In this document: positions 53,762 through 62,031 of the stretch, one piece after another
Layout: each line of letters begins with the position of its first letter
Position numbering within the stretch: the stretch's first letter is position 1
NCBI GenBank assembly: GCA_002471275.1
Contig: DKPQ01000023.1
Location: forward strand, 124,001-188,000
DNA: 64,000 nt
DNA from: Flammeovirgaceae bacterium UBA7330
Lineage (GTDB): Bacteria > Bacteroidota > Bacteroidia > Cytophagales > Cyclobacteriaceae
Direction of reading: 5' to 3'
Program-made: the position numbers and the translations under genes
The notes under the pieces: generated by a model
What the model was told of the DNA's origin: nothing
The model's input: the letters and a program-made list of their open reading frames with translations, nothing else
Database searches by the model: none

Positions 53762-54780
53762 AAATCAATACCACAAAAGAACTTGATCAGCAACTGGCCA
53801 CACCAGATGAGGCACTCATAGAGGACCTGAGCCGTATTGAGGGTGATATCATGATCCTTGGATTAGGTGGAAAAATGGGCCCCAGCCTGGCTATGTTGGC
53901 TAAAAATGCCATTGAAAAGGCCGGCCTCAATAAAAAGGTTACCGGAGTCTCCAGGTTTTCAAACAAAGATTTACGTGATGAGCTGGAGGACTTTGGCATA
54001 GAAACAATTGCCGGAGATCTGCTCGATGAGGGATTCTTAAGAAACCTTCCTCCCAGCAAGAATGTGATCTATATGGCCGGAAACAAGTTCGGTACGTCAG
54101 GCAATGAACACTTCACCTGGGCCATGAACGCGTATCTCCCCGGAAGAGTCGCTGAAAAGTATCCGCAGTCAAATATTGTGGTGTTTTCCAGTGGAAACAT
54201 CTATCCATTCATGCCTACAGATGGACCGGGCGCCAATGAGTCTACACAACCCGGTCCGATCGGTGAGTATGCGCAGTCATGCCTCGGAAGGGAAAGAGTT
54301 TTTGAGCATTTCTCTATCAAGAATAAAACACCTATGCTGATCTACCGCCTCAACTATGCTGTAGATCTTCGGTATGGGGTGATCTATGAGGTAGCCAAGT
54401 CTGTTTTCAATGATAAGCCTATTGATATCAGCACAGGATACGCCAATGTGATCTGGCAGGGAGATGCCAATAGCTATGCGATTCGCTCACTCTTACATTG
54501 TGAGTCACCTGCTAAATTCCTCAACATCACTGGACCGGAAAAAATCTCAATAGCCTGGCTGGCAAATGAATTTGGAGCCATCATGGACAAGCCGGTAAAC
54601 CTAGTTGGGGAAACAGAACCCACCTGTTTGCTCAATGATGCGTCACACTCTTTCGAACTCTTTGGAAAACCAAAAGTGGGTCTTGATAAGATCATCGAAT
54701 GGACCGCTGACTGGGTGATGTCCGGAGGTGAAGAGCTAGGCAAGCCCACGCATTTTCAGGAAAGAAAAGGAAATTTTTAA
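53758..54780 (+). CDS. NAD(P)-binding epimerase/dehydratase-like protein (extended SDR) without catalytic Lys
   Basis: This 340-residue protein has a Rossmann fold with nucleotide loop LGLGGKMGP (34-42), then VIYMAGNKFG and VVFSSGNIYPF. At the usual YxxxK position it reads YAQSC (Tyr171 to Cys175), so the catalytic Lys is absent. Its ATG overlaps the transporter stop (ATGA), and the DHDPS-like gene starts 2 nt after its end. It could be an epimerase or dehydrogenase with an unusual active site, or a non-classical reductase. The substrate is unknown; the context suggests a sugar acid or keto acid. Confidence 0.8.
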   Translation: MKINTTKELDQQLATPDEALIEDLSRIEGDIMILGLGGKMGPSLAMLAKNAIEKAGLNKKVTGVSRFSNKDLRDELEDFGIETIAGDLLDEGFLRNLPPSKNVIYMAGNKFGTSGNEHFTWAMNAYLPGRVAEKYPQSNIVVFSSGNIYPFMPTDGPGANESTQPGPIGEYAQSCLGRERVFEHFSIKNKTPMLIYRLNYAVDLRYGVIYEVAKSVFNDKPIDISTGYANVIWQGDANSYAIRSLLHCESPAKFLNITGPEKISIAWLANEFGAIMDKPVNLVGETEPTCLLNDASHSFELFGKPKVGLDKIIEWTADWVMSGGEELGKPTHFQERKGNF

Positions 54781-54782
54781 GC

Positions 54783-55859
54783 ATGCAACCATCCAAAGAC
54801 ATTCATAAACTACTTCAAGAAGGTACTGTAATCCCGGCTCACCCGTTGGCACTGGATTCCAACAGAAAGCTTGATGAATTCAGGCAAAAGCTTTTGACAA
54901 GATATTATATCGAGTCGGGTGCCGGCGGTGTGGCCGTAGGTGTGCACACCACACAGTTTGAAATACGTGACCCGGAGATCAACCTGTATGAAAAGGTCCT
55001 GGCACTGGCATCGGAAGAAATCGAAAGAAAACCTATTGACAGACCTTTTATCCGTGTGGCTGGTGTCAGCGGTGGCACGGAACAGGCCGTGAATGAAGCC
55101 AAGATTGCACGTGACCTGGGATATGATATTGTACTTGTCAGCATGAATGGGTTGAAAGACTGGTCCGAAAGTGATCTCCTGAAACGGGCTGAAAAGATCG
55201 GCGAACACATGCCCCTTTTTGGATTTTACCTACAGCCCTCTGTAGGAGGAAGAGTGCTTACGGAAGATTTCTGGAAGCAGTTCGCCAACATCCCGGGTGT
55301 GAATGCCATCAAGATTGCACCGTTTAACAGGTATCAGTCCCTGGAAGTGATCAGGGCAGTGTGCAATTCAGACAGAAACGATGAAATAGCCATTTATACT
55401 GGCAACGACGACAATATCCTGAATGACCTGTTGACTACCTACCATATCCGAAAGGATAATGGAGAGATCGTAGCAAAAGAAATTGTAGGTGGGCTGCTGG
55501 GCCACTGGGCAGTGTGGACACAAAAGGCAGTAGCGCTACTGAAAGAAGTTAAAAAAGTAAAGGCTTCAGGTACAGCATTTGACAAGGAGCTCCTCACCAG
55601 GAATATCAATATCACAGACTCCAATTCAGCCTTTTTTGATACTAAGAATGCTTTCAAAGGATGCATTGCTGGCATTCATGAGGTACTGAAAAGACAGGGC
55701 ATCCTGGAAGGGATCTGGTGTCTTAACCCTGATGAAACGCTTTCTCCCGGCCAGGCAGAAGAGATTGACAGGGTGTATCGAGACTACCCGGAGCTCAACG
55801 ATGACGATTTTATTAAAGCCAATATTGAGACCTGGATCAGCGAGATCAAACAGTCCTGA
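54783..55859 (+). CDS. Dihydrodipicolinate-synthase/N-acetylneuraminate-lyase family aldolase
   Basis: This 358-residue TIM-barrel protein has the Schiff-base lysine in NAIKIAPFNRY (Lys177) and the upstream Tyr in GFYLQPSVGG (Tyr149). The GAGGVAVGVHTTQF block (46-59) takes the place of the usual GTTGE motif. The family forms or breaks C-C bonds of 2-keto acids such as pyruvate. It is longer than typical DapA (about 290 residues) because of a C-terminal extension. It lies in a three-gene coupled operon with the Nramp-fold transporter and SDR-like protein, so it probably cleaves a 2-keto-3-deoxy acid formed from the imported compound. Confidence 0.85.
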   Translation: MQPSKDIHKLLQEGTVIPAHPLALDSNRKLDEFRQKLLTRYYIESGAGGVAVGVHTTQFEIRDPEINLYEKVLALASEEIERKPIDRPFIRVAGVSGGTEQAVNEAKIARDLGYDIVLVSMNGLKDWSESDLLKRAEKIGEHMPLFGFYLQPSVGGRVLTEDFWKQFANIPGVNAIKIAPFNRYQSLEVIRAVCNSDRNDEIAIYTGNDDNILNDLLTTYHIRKDNGEIVAKEIVGGLLGHWAVWTQKAVALLKEVKKVKASGTAFDKELLTRNINITDSNSAFFDTKNAFKGCIAGIHEVLKRQGILEGIWCLNPDETLSPGQAEEIDRVYRDYPELNDDDFIKANIETWISEIKQS

Positions 55860-55993
55860 TCCCAGCTCAACAAATATTAAAATATTAGATGATGAAATCG
55901 ACATTAAAAATTCAGAGCGAATTTTAACACCAACCGCGAATGAATTTTTAATCAAAGATTCCATGTGACCTATAAAAAACAAATTATACACAC

Positions 55994-57292
55994 ATGAAAA
56001 CACAGAACAGAAGAACCTTCGTGAAAGCCAGCACCACCATGGCCGTTGGCAGCACCTTACTCAGTGGATTTTCTATCAATGCATTAGGTGCAGGTAAACC
56101 CAATGAACTTCGTTTAGGTTTGGTTGGTTGTGGCGGACGAGGTACAGGAGCAGCTTTTGAAGCCCTTAAGACCGCTCCCAATGTAAAACTCACCGCAATG
56201 GCCGACGCCTTTGAAGATCGTGTGGAGTCATCTTATATGCGCCTGAGCAACGAGTTTGGATCACAAGTAGCTATCTCGAAAAAAGATAAACACGTAGGTT
56301 TTGACGGGTATGAAAAAGTCATTGAAAAGTGTGATGTGGTCATCCTGGCTACGCCACCCCCATTCAGACCCATACACTTCGAAGCGGCTGTAAAAGCAGA
56401 CAAGCATGTGTTCATGGAAAAACCCCTTTTTGTAGATATCCCCGGATACCACAAGATCATTTCAACCAATGAACTGGCTAAACAGAAGAACCTGAATGTA
56501 GCTGTTGGGCTGCAGCTAAGGTTCGAACCCGGGTATCAGCAGTTGATGGAGCAAATCAAAGAGGGTGTGATCGGTGAAGTCAGAAGTCTCAATGCGTACT
56601 ACAATGTAGGGGCACCAAAGATCCATCCAAGGCAGGAAGGACAGACCGAGATGCAGTACCAGATGCGCAACTGGCGATATTTTACCTGGCTTTGGGGTGG
56701 CCAGCTAAGTGGACAAACCATCCACCAGATTGACATCATCAACTGGTTGATGAATGACTATCCTACCACCGTAAATGGCCTCGGTGGACGAATTGCCTTC
56801 TCAGGACCTAACCAGGGGAATACTTATGACCATCACTATGCGGAGTTTGAGTATGACAGTGGCATAAAGCTCCATGTACAGAGCAAAAACATTGACAGCA
56901 CCTGGAACAGGAACGGATTCGAGATCGTGGGCACCAAAGGATCAGCTAATGACCATTCCCGCATCTATGATACCAGTGGCAAAGTGATTTGGCAATACCG
57001 CAACAGGGACCAACGAGCAGGGTCTTCTCAGCTTTGTCAATCGGAGTTTATCAATTCCGTATTGGAAGGAAAGCCATTGAACCAAACCGAATATGGTGCC
57101 GGCTCATCGCTTACATGCGTCTTGGGTAGAATGGCCATCCATTCCGGAAAGCAAATCACCATGGATGAAGCATTAGCTTCTGAGCGATCTATCTTACCTA
57201 AAGAGTGGAGCTGGGATGCTGACATGCCTGATCAGCCAGGACCTGATGGCAACTATCCTATTCCTATTCCAGGGAAGACAGAAGTGTTATAA
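55994..57292 (+). CDS. Gfo/Idh/MocA-family oxidoreductase with Tat-like signal
   Basis: This 432-residue protein starts MKTQNRRTFVKAS, a twin-arginine signal (Arg6, Arg7), followed by GSTLLSGFSINALGAG. The NAD-binding GLVGCGGRGTG and the EKPLFVD block define the family. The C-terminal alpha/beta domain contains IHQIDIINW. GH109 glycosidases share this build, so an exported NAD-dependent glycosidase or oxidoreductase is possible. It lies 134 nt after the aldolase gene on the same strand and could be co-transcribed. Confidence 0.88.
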   Translation: MKTQNRRTFVKASTTMAVGSTLLSGFSINALGAGKPNELRLGLVGCGGRGTGAAFEALKTAPNVKLTAMADAFEDRVESSYMRLSNEFGSQVAISKKDKHVGFDGYEKVIEKCDVVILATPPPFRPIHFEAAVKADKHVFMEKPLFVDIPGYHKIISTNELAKQKNLNVAVGLQLRFEPGYQQLMEQIKEGVIGEVRSLNAYYNVGAPKIHPRQEGQTEMQYQMRNWRYFTWLWGGQLSGQTIHQIDIINWLMNDYPTTVNGLGGRIAFSGPNQGNTYDHHYAEFEYDSGIKLHVQSKNIDSTWNRNGFEIVGTKGSANDHSRIYDTSGKVIWQYRNRDQRAGSSQLCQSEFINSVLEGKPLNQTEYGAGSSLTCVLGRMAIHSGKQITMDEALASERSILPKEWSWDADMPDQPGPDGNYPIPIPGKTEVL

Positions 57293-57315
57293 AAAAAGGA
57301 AGAAGGTTTGATTAC

Positions 57316-57395
57316 GCCCTTTTAGGGCTTATTTGTAGGGATTTATTATGACCTCAGGGCTGAACCCTGAGGTGATGATTACGCTCCTTTGGAGC
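57316..57395. repeat. Three consecutive hairpins after the oxidoreductase gene
   Basis: GCCCT-TTT-AGGGC (57316-57328), ACCTCAGGG-CTGAA-CCCTGAGGT (57351-57373, a 9-bp perfect stem) and GCTCC-TTT-GGAGC (57383-57395) follow one another. The first and third are each preceded by GATTACG, so they look like variants of one repeat. The middle one may also act as a terminator. Confidence 0.6.
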
Positions 57396-57488
57396 TCGGG
57401 CTCACAAGTCGCCTTTGTTTTAACCTCAAGTTGCGTCGCATGCTCAGAATGGTCCAGTTTCAACCACTTTTTGGGTAGTTCTGACACT

Positions 57489-57767
57489 CCTCAACTTGTT
57501 TCCCACTGTCCTCAACAAATTTTATTCTGTGCTTAACATATTATTTATTTCCCTCAACAAAGATTATTCTGTCCTCAACAACATCATTATCTTCCTTAAC
57601 ATCATTATATTTTCCTAAACGTTTAGCACAATAGTATTTATGTTTAGCACGGCAGTTTTACTGTTTAGCAAGCGATAAATCTTGTTAGAGAAGACACTTT
57701 TGATGTTGAGGGAATATGAAAATCTGTTGAGGGAGGTTTAGATCTTGATGAGGAACCTCAAGGTTTA
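57489..57767. repeat. Two-armed 21-nt periodic array with central palindrome
   Basis: In the left arm CCTCAAC-like words start at 57489, 57510, 57531, 57552, 57573 and 57594, exactly 21 nt apart (57614 follows after 20). In the right arm the reverse-complement words GTTTAGC/GTTGAGG start at 57621, 57642, 57663, 57684, 57705 and 57726, again 21 nt apart, with a degenerate unit at 57747. The arms meet in the 12-nt palindrome CTAAACGTTTAG (57615-57626). The 14 nt between the words vary. It lies between convergent genes. Confidence 0.85.
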
Positions 57768-57933
57768 GGTTTGGATGAAATCATTTAAATGATTGCACTC
57801 CTTTGTAGCTGTCATGCGGGTTTCATACCTGTTATTCAACTTCACTTGAACATTTTAAATAGCAAGGAATGAATTATTACAACATCATGCTGAGCCTGCG
57901 AAGCATCTTAGGAATAAAAGAGACGAATTTTAT
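57768..57933. other. Remainder of the convergent junction before the sulfurtransferase
   Basis: It includes ATCATGCTGAGCCTGCGAAGCATCTTA (from about 57884), similar in kind to REP-like sequences of this window. I see no gene or terminator. Confidence 0.35.
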
Positions 57934-58767
57934 CTAAGACTTCTCAATCACCACTCCAGGGGTAGAGGCATACTCGGTCCATGAGCCATCATAGACACTC
58001 TTCTGGTTGGGCAGTACCTGCTCAGCCGCCAGGAGAATAATGCAGGCGGTGAGGCCAGAACCGCAGGAAAAGGTAATGGGCTTGTCGCCTAGCTTCAAGT
58101 CAGAAAAGATCTGCCTGAGTTCTTCAGGAGACTTGAACTTTCCATCGTTGAGGACATCCTCGAATGGTAAGTTGCAGGAATTTGGTAAGTGTCCGCTACT
58201 CATTCCTTCCCGGGGTTCGGGTGCAGTGCCCTCAAAACGCCCTTTCGACCGGGCATCAACCAATTCAAAAGATGACTGATTGATGTTTTCAATCACCTCT
58301 TGCATGCTTTTGACAGCATCAGCTTGAAAGCGAGCCGTAAAATCCCCTTCCGGAAAGGCTGACTGGTGCGAGTCTTTCGTTGCAAAGCCATTTTTCACCC
58401 AATCAGCCAGGCCTCCGTCAAGCACACTGACCCGGTCATGCCCCATGGCCTTAAACATCCACCAGACCCGGGGACTGGTATACACTCCCAGGTTATCATA
58501 AACAATAATCTCGCTGTTTGTATTGATCCCAAGAGACCGGGCAGCCTTTTGAAAATCCCCGGGAGATGGCATCGTGTTGGGATATGGACTTTTCGGGTCA
58601 CTAAACTGGCCTTTCAGGTCAAAATACCTGGCACCAGGGATCACTAACCCATCCAACTCACTCTTCAGGCCTGATACATTTGACGTCGGACTGGAATCCA
58701 GTATTACCAGGTTTTCATCAGATAGATGCTCATTCAGCCAGGCAGCCGTAACTAAGGAATTGCTCAT
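57934..58767 (-). CDS. 3-Mercaptopyruvate/thiosulfate sulfurtransferase (two-domain rhodanese)
   Basis: This 277-residue protein has two rhodanese domains. The active-site loop in the second reads CGSGLTAC (Cys235), which matches the CGSGVTA form of mercaptopyruvate sulfurtransferases rather than the CRxGx(R/T) thiosulfate form. Other marks are LVDARSKGRFEG and VWWMFKAMGHDRVSVLDGGL. It has no signal peptide and is cytoplasmic. It transfers sulfur from 3-mercaptopyruvate to thiols or cyanide and is probably a housekeeping gene unrelated to the surrounding carbohydrate genes. Confidence 0.93.
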   Translation of the reverse strand: MSNSLVTAAWLNEHLSDENLVILDSSPTSNVSGLKSELDGLVIPGARYFDLKGQFSDPKSPYPNTMPSPGDFQKAARSLGINTNSEIIVYDNLGVYTSPRVWWMFKAMGHDRVSVLDGGLADWVKNGFATKDSHQSAFPEGDFTARFQADAVKSMQEVIENINQSSFELVDARSKGRFEGTAPEPREGMSSGHLPNSCNLPFEDVLNDGKFKSPEELRQIFSDLKLGDKPITFSCGSGLTACIILLAAEQVLPNQKSVYDGSWTEYASTPGVVIEKS

Positions 58768-58863
58768 AGTCGATTAATTAAAGCATTAAATTAACTGCTA
58801 AAGATTAATCATACCAATGGAAAAGGAACCTAATTAAACTGAATGGTCCGGATTGCTGGCAAA

Positions 58864-60975
58864 CTACTCCGGAGTCACCCTTAGCAACAGGAATTCCTTA
58901 AATCCGGAATAGACATAGGGCTCTTCAGCACTAACCACGCCCAGGTCTCTCCCATTCGCGTAGTCAAGTACCCTATATTTTACTCCCTTATTCAGTCCCC
59001 GCAACTCGATAGGGTCCGTTTTGGACCACAGCTCTGCATAGAAACCATAGTACATTTCCTTCCCTTTTTTCACTACATGAACTTCCGGCTTGTCAAAAGC
59101 GATATCATACAAATTGGTGTAGTCCGAACTGCTCAGCTCCAGACTTCTGTATTCATGGATCCATCGTTTCCAGATGGCATATTGAGAGGAATCCAGGTCT
59201 GTATAAAAAGTGGTGACCTGACCTCCCGTTCCCACTGCACTTTGGAATGACTGGGGAACAGAAAACCCACTCCACTCATCGTCCGGCACCTGGTAACAGT
59301 CACCAGCTGCATAGGATGGTCCGTGAATGGCTTTTTCTACTTTGATCCGTCTACGTGTTTGCAACAGATCAACCGGGTCTGATGCACTGGAAATCTGATA
59401 GTACGGCATGTGGTAGGGAGAATGCGGTACCGCACAGATACACACCTCATGCAGCCCTTCTTTGTTGTATTTCTTTAGCGTCTCATTGATCACTTCAAAT
59501 ACCCGCGTGGTTTGCTGAAACGACTCCATTGGGGTTTCATGCTTGTGTTTTTTGTTGTAGCACGGAGGCACCGCTGACAATCCCCTGGTATCCGTATAAA
59601 GTCCATCATAGCCCCAGGTTTTGATGAATCTTTTCACAAGTCCTTCCACATGGTCCATAGCCGGACCATAAGCCGGACAAAGCTGATAGAGCTTCCTGGA
59701 CTCTTTGGGGTAGTTTCCATCCTTGTCCATCACTAAAAGATCTCCGTGATTCTTAGCAAGGTCACTCTCTGGACTTACCCCCAGTGGATACCACCAGAGG
59801 TTGGTCTTGAAGCCACTTTGATGAACGCTATCCACAAAATCGACCATGTCTTTTTCTCCACCAGGAAATTTGCCTGGAGATTGATTGACTTTCCAGTCAC
59901 CATAATAATCAAACCAGCCATCGTCCAGGTTAGCTACATAAATACCCAGATCTTTCAGTTCGGGCAGTATACCATAAATCTCTTCAAGGGTAAAATCCAG
60001 TTCAAAACCCCAGCTTTTCCAATAGGGTTCATAGGCTGCCTCAGGGGAGGTCCTGGGGATATTTACTCCTCTTGTGCGTAGTAACTCACCATATTGCCTT
60101 AAGCCATCATGAAAATCCAACTGATGAAAGATGAGTGCGCTTAAGACCGTTTGAAAAGACGCCCCTGGCTCAACCCATCCCTCCATTCCAATGGATTCAT
60201 CCGGGACTTCCACAATACCGATCCGGGTGGTGCTATCAGCTTCGACCTTTACCGGTAGTGATACCCATTGTGGCTCTTTTTCAATGTGAGCAATGGAGAT
60301 TCCCATTTCTTTGCCCCAGATATCTACGAAAGGCATTCCTCCTCCGATCATTTCTATACGTTCCGGAGAAACCGTCTGGTGCATACCCTGGAAATTATCC
60401 TGCTCAAACCCTGGTTTCAGCCAGATTAACGCATAGTCCCTGCCCCATTCATTGATCCCTCCCTGGAAAGATGCTAAGAAGTGATCACGCTGGCCAGCAG
60501 ACAATTGTTCTGCAGAAAGCGTCAAATGCAGATTGAAAACCGAATCGATATGTATTCTTTGTTTCCCTTCATTTGTATAGGACGTTTCTACCAGCACCAC
60601 ATCCGGAAATTTCTCAGGAAGAATGATCCTGAAATGTTGTATGATGCTCAACTGCTTACTTTGATAGCGTCCCTGTAATGTAGTCACCTGACTCACCCCC
60701 CATTCCGGATGGACCTGCTGTCCTTGCATCACAGATTTTTCATCCAACAAAAAAGCACAACGTTCACCACCGACCACTAAAGCCGCCTGAGCTTTGTCAG
60801 TAGCTATCGGCAAGTGATTTTCTTCATTCCACTGGAATTGGAAATTCACCTCCTTATCAATGGTGATCGTCATTTTTTCTGTCGAAATTTTGACTGGTTG
60901 AGTAATTCCCGATACAAAAATTAAGTTCAAACCAAACCACAGTATACCAATTTTATATTTCATTCCTTTTTTCAT
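58864..60975 (-). CDS. GH36-like alpha-galactosidase/alpha-N-acetylgalactosaminidase (exported)
   Basis: ATG 60975 starts a signal peptide (about 1-25); a longer frame from 61014 is unlikely. The 703-residue protein has an N-terminal beta-sandwich (about 30-290), then a clan GH-D barrel with ANLDDGWFDYYGDW (348-361), the probable nucleophile region YDGLYTDTRG (Asp462) and the acid/base region SSASDPVDLLQTRRRIK. GH36 usually has KWDMN around the nucleophile, so the YTDTRG form suggests a divergent subgroup. It should remove terminal alpha-galactose or alpha-GalNAc. It lies close to the galactosamine-type pathway genes. Confidence 0.82.
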   Translation of the reverse strand: MKKGMKYKIGILWFGLNLIFVSGITQPVKISTEKMTITIDKEVNFQFQWNEENHLPIATDKAQAALVVGGERCAFLLDEKSVMQGQQVHPEWGVSQVTTLQGRYQSKQLSIIQHFRIILPEKFPDVVLVETSYTNEGKQRIHIDSVFNLHLTLSAEQLSAGQRDHFLASFQGGINEWGRDYALIWLKPGFEQDNFQGMHQTVSPERIEMIGGGMPFVDIWGKEMGISIAHIEKEPQWVSLPVKVEADSTTRIGIVEVPDESIGMEGWVEPGASFQTVLSALIFHQLDFHDGLRQYGELLRTRGVNIPRTSPEAAYEPYWKSWGFELDFTLEEIYGILPELKDLGIYVANLDDGWFDYYGDWKVNQSPGKFPGGEKDMVDFVDSVHQSGFKTNLWWYPLGVSPESDLAKNHGDLLVMDKDGNYPKESRKLYQLCPAYGPAMDHVEGLVKRFIKTWGYDGLYTDTRGLSAVPPCYNKKHKHETPMESFQQTTRVFEVINETLKKYNKEGLHEVCICAVPHSPYHMPYYQISSASDPVDLLQTRRRIKVEKAIHGPSYAAGDCYQVPDDEWSGFSVPQSFQSAVGTGGQVTTFYTDLDSSQYAIWKRWIHEYRSLELSSSDYTNLYDIAFDKPEVHVVKKGKEMYYGFYAELWSKTDPIELRGLNKGVKYRVLDYANGRDLGVVSAEEPYVYSGFKEFLLLRVTPE

Positions 60976-61143
60976 GTTCGATGTATTGAAAATTCCGAAG
61001 AAACCCGGACACACATTTCAATTATTGAAAAGATATTTGAAACGTTAAATTTAAATAAAACTATTAATTCGAAAGATTATGAAATATTATATATTGCGTA
61101 ATATTATTTAAAATTCTATTTATACTTATTAAATATCTTGAGC
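60976..61143. promoter_or_regulatory. Divergent AT-rich promoter region between GH36 and the EamA transporter
   Basis: TTTGAAACGTT (about 61037) and TTCGAAAG (61068-61075) match the words found upstream of agaS, the sigma gene and the transporter operon. TATTGCGTAATATTA is a near-palindrome at about 61091-61105. Promoters for both genes are expected here. Confidence 0.4.
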
Positions 61144-62013
61144 ATGGGGAGTTTCTTTCAGCGATCATGGTTATTCTTTGCCATCATTACCACAGTATTT
61201 TGGGGGATTTGGGGAGCATTCATAGAAATTCCTGAAAAAGCAGGCTTCCCGGCCACTCTGGGTTATTCTGTATGGGCGCTGACCATGATTCCATGTGCAC
61301 TTGTCGCACTGTACCTGATTGGATGGAAACTAGAATATGATGTACGGTCTATCTTGCTGGGCTCCACCGTGGGCTTGTTAGGTGCTGGCGGACAGTTACT
61401 CCTGTTTCAGGCTTTGAGAAGTGGACCCGCCTATATCGTTTTCCCCATCATCTCATTGTTCCCCATTGTTACCATTGCGCTCTCTACCAGCATTCTCAAA
61501 GAAAAAGCCAGCACCCGTCAGTGGATTGGCATTGCCCTGGCCCTTATTGCAGTCTTTTTCCTTTCTTATCAGGAGCCTGAAAATGGTGAATCTGGCTCCA
61601 AAGGTTGGTTATTGTTTACCGCACTTGTTTTCCTGATGTGGGGCATTCAGGCTTTTGTAATGAAATTTTCCAATGAAACGATGCGAGCCGAAAGTATCTT
61701 CTTCTATATGATGATTACAGGAGTGATCCTGATACCCGTAGCACTGTCCATGACGGATTTTACAAAGGAGATTAACTGGGGGTTTGAAGGCCCCTATTTG
61801 GCGAGTGGTATTCATGTCCTCAACTCCATTGGAGCTCTTACACTCGTATATGCAGTAAGATATGGTAAGTCGATCATTGTGGTACCCATGACCGGGTTAT
61901 CACCACTCATCACCGTGGCCATTTCCCTGGTTATCTATGCGGTAATTCCTGACTTGTTTCTATCTATTGGGGTATTGGTAGCCCTGGTAGCTATCTTCCT
62001 GTTATCGGAATAA
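61144..62013 (+). CDS. EamA/DMT-superfamily transporter
   Basis: ATG 61144 is preferred over TTG 61138. The roughly 289-residue protein has ten predicted helices in two EamA repeats, with FWGIWGAFIEIPEKAGFP in the first and a second repeat starting near LFTALVFLMWGIQAFVMKF. The last helix ends VALVAIFLLSE. DMT carriers move amino acids, nucleotide sugars or other metabolites. Its stop lies 18 nt from that of the convergent DUF1611 gene, so it could serve the compound handled by that gene pair. The substrate is not predictable. Confidence 0.88.
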   Translation: MGSFFQRSWLFFAIITTVFWGIWGAFIEIPEKAGFPATLGYSVWALTMIPCALVALYLIGWKLEYDVRSILLGSTVGLLGAGGQLLLFQALRSGPAYIVFPIISLFPIVTIALSTSILKEKASTRQWIGIALALIAVFFLSYQEPENGESGSKGWLLFTALVFLMWGIQAFVMKFSNETMRAESIFFYMMITGVILIPVALSMTDFTKEINWGFEGPYLASGIHVLNSIGALTLVYAVRYGKSIIVVPMTGLSPLITVAISLVIYAVIPDLFLSIGVLVALVAIFLLSE

Positions 62014-62031
62014 GCACCAGGGCATCAACTA

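Noticed and set aside
57489..57767. 21-nt array as a CRISPR or simple minisatellite
   Set aside because: The word reverses orientation in the middle and the spacers are not conserved, which fits neither class.
38088..62024. Shared 14-mer GCACCAGGGCATCA at about 38086 and 62014
   Set aside because: A single 14-nt match within 64 kb is expected by chance, and the flanks do not match.
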